NCBI GenBank assembly: GCA_947463755.1
Contig: CANHUK010000118.1
Location: 1-6,000 of the forward strand
Direction: 5' to 3'
DNA from: Chitinophagaceae bacterium
GTDB lineage: Bacteria; Bacteroidota; Bacteroidia; Chitinophagales; Chitinophagaceae
DNA: 6,000 nt
The notes beneath the pieces are model-generated. The model was not told the DNA's origin. It saw only the letters and a list, made by a program, of their open reading frames with translations, and ran no database searches. Each line of letters begins with the position of its first letter. Position 1 is the stretch's first letter. Made by a program: the position numbers and the translations under genes. This document shows, one piece after another, positions 5,269-6,000 of this stretch.

Positions 5269-6000
5269 CAGATCTTCCAGGGGCCGCGCATGGGTGGATC
5301 GATGAGGCGGTTGGCCTCGTCGTCATCGATGAATCGCTGGGCATCGGGATCGAAACGCAGCGAGCGGCCCAGTTGCAGGGCGATCTTGCCGATGTTGATC
5401 AGCGTGCAGGAACGATGGCCATTGGATTCGTTCAAGGCGAAGGGTTTTCTTTCCCGCACGGATTGCAGGAAGTCGGTGATCTGCGGCTTCGGATCAGGGA
5501 ACTCGGAGAGTTTTCGCTCCATATCTGGAATATCCGACCGGAATCCGGGATAGAGCTTACCCTTGGGGCCTTCGATGTAGGGGACGTTTTCTTCCTTCCC
5601 TTCTCCATCGAGGATGATCTTGCAGCCGTCGGCATAGGTATAGGTGATGCGTCGGAAGGTACGGCAGGCATCGGGGTGCTGTTGTTCGGCGTCGACCTCC
5701 ACAGAAACAGGACTGGTATTATCCTTACCGAGGAAGTACTGAACGGGATCCATGTAGTGCTGACCCATGTCTCCCAGTCCGCCGCCATCATAATCCCAGT
5801 AACCGCGGAAATTGATGTGCACACGGTGGGGGTGGTAGGGTTTGAAAGGGGCAGGGCCCAGCCAGCGGTCGTAGTCCAGGACATCCGGTATGGGCTGCGG
5901 GGTGAGATCGGTCTTTCCGACCCAGTAGAATTTCCAGTCGAAACCGGTGGCCTTGCTGATGGTGACGGTGAGCGGCCATCCGAGCATGCCGGATTCGACG
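5268..6000 (-). CDS. Gfo/Idh/MocA-family oxidoreductase, C-terminal part (partial, 5' end outside window)
   Basis: These enzymes are NAD(P)-dependent sugar or cyclitol dehydrogenases with an N-terminal Rossmann domain and a C-terminal alpha/beta substrate domain. The minus-strand frame is open to the window end and stops at TGA 5270-5268, giving 243 visible residues. The ATG at 5987 is internal: the frame reads VESGMLGWP across it with no stop, and the whole nucleotide-binding domain is still missing. The visible part is the C-terminal domain, with the family-typical GGGLGDMGQHYMDPVQYFLG, including the His that follows GDMG at the expected active-site position, and a late TDFLQSVRERKPF helix. 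The variant with YWDYDGGGLGDMGQHYMDP is common in Bacteroidota and Planctomycetes, where many copies carry Tat signals; the signal region is not visible here. It precedes the DUF1080 gene by 26 bases, so both are probably one operon, consistent with oxidising a sugar to the 3-keto form. Substrate unknown. Confidence 0.9.
   Translation of the reverse strand, partial: VESGMLGWPLTVTISKATGFDWKFYWVGKTDLTPQPIPDVLDYDRWLGPAPFKPYHPHRVHINFRGYWDYDGGGLGDMGQHYMDPVQYFLGKDNTSPVSVEVDAEQQHPDACRTFRRITYTYADGCKIILDGEGKEENVPYIEGPKGKLYPGFRSDIPDMERKLSEFPDPKPQITDFLQSVRERKPFALNESNGHRSCTLINIGKIALQLGRSLRFDPDAQRFIDDDEANRLIDPPMRGPWKI

Noticed and set aside
5985..5987. ATG at 5987 as the start of the oxidoreductase
   Set aside because: The frame stays open to the window edge and the whole Rossmann domain is missing, so this Met is internal.

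Overview
This 6 kb window looks like chromosomal DNA of a Bacteroidota bacterium, with the Chitinophagaceae or a related family as the best guess. Three things point there. Start codons lack convincing Shine-Dalgarno sequences. A TAnnTTTG-type -7 promoter motif lies upstream of the toxin-antitoxin pair. The gene set (mitochondrial-type aconitase, exported DUF1080 protein beside a Gfo/Idh/MocA oxidoreductase) is also typical. This is inference from content; there is no rRNA or other taxonomic marker here.

Layout. (1) 1-1170, plus strand: the C-terminal half of an aconitase (TCA cycle), cut by the window start and followed by a clean intrinsic terminator at 1193-1228. (2) 1281-3104, plus strand: an exported gamma-glutamyltransferase-like Ntn hydrolase. 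It keeps the Thr nucleophile, but several residues that bind the gamma-glutamyl group in classical GGT are changed. (3) 3117-3168: a perfect 24-bp inverted repeat with a 4-base loop, between convergent genes. (4) 3192-3991, minus strand: a type II toxin-antitoxin pair made of a DUF1778 ribbon-helix-helix antitoxin and a TacT-like GNAT acetyltransferase toxin, overlapping by ATGA. The antitoxin reading frame carries one in-frame TAG at 3875-3877, while the toxin looks intact. A perfect 9+9 palindrome upstream (4007-4027) overlaps the promoter motif and is the likely operator. (5) 4072-5241, minus strand: an exported HEAT-repeat/DUF1080 (3-keto-disaccharide hydrolase) protein. (6) 5268-6000, minus strand: the C-terminal part of a Gfo/Idh/MocA oxidoreductase, cut by the window end and 26 bases upstream of the DUF1080 gene, so probably co-transcribed with it.

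How the parts fit. The oxidoreductase and DUF1080 protein plausibly form a step pair in glycoside breakdown through 3-keto sugars: oxidation at C3, then cleavage of the 3-keto-glycoside. The toxin-antitoxin cassette is less GC-rich than its neighbours (27/60 and 24/60 GC in two sampled 60-base lines, against 33/60 and 36/60 in lines from the GGT-like and aconitase genes), which fits an acquired accessory element. The most unusual point is the antitoxin broken by a stop codon directly upstream of an apparently intact toxin. The other regions look like ordinary metabolic genes, and I found no sign of a wholly new multi-gene system.
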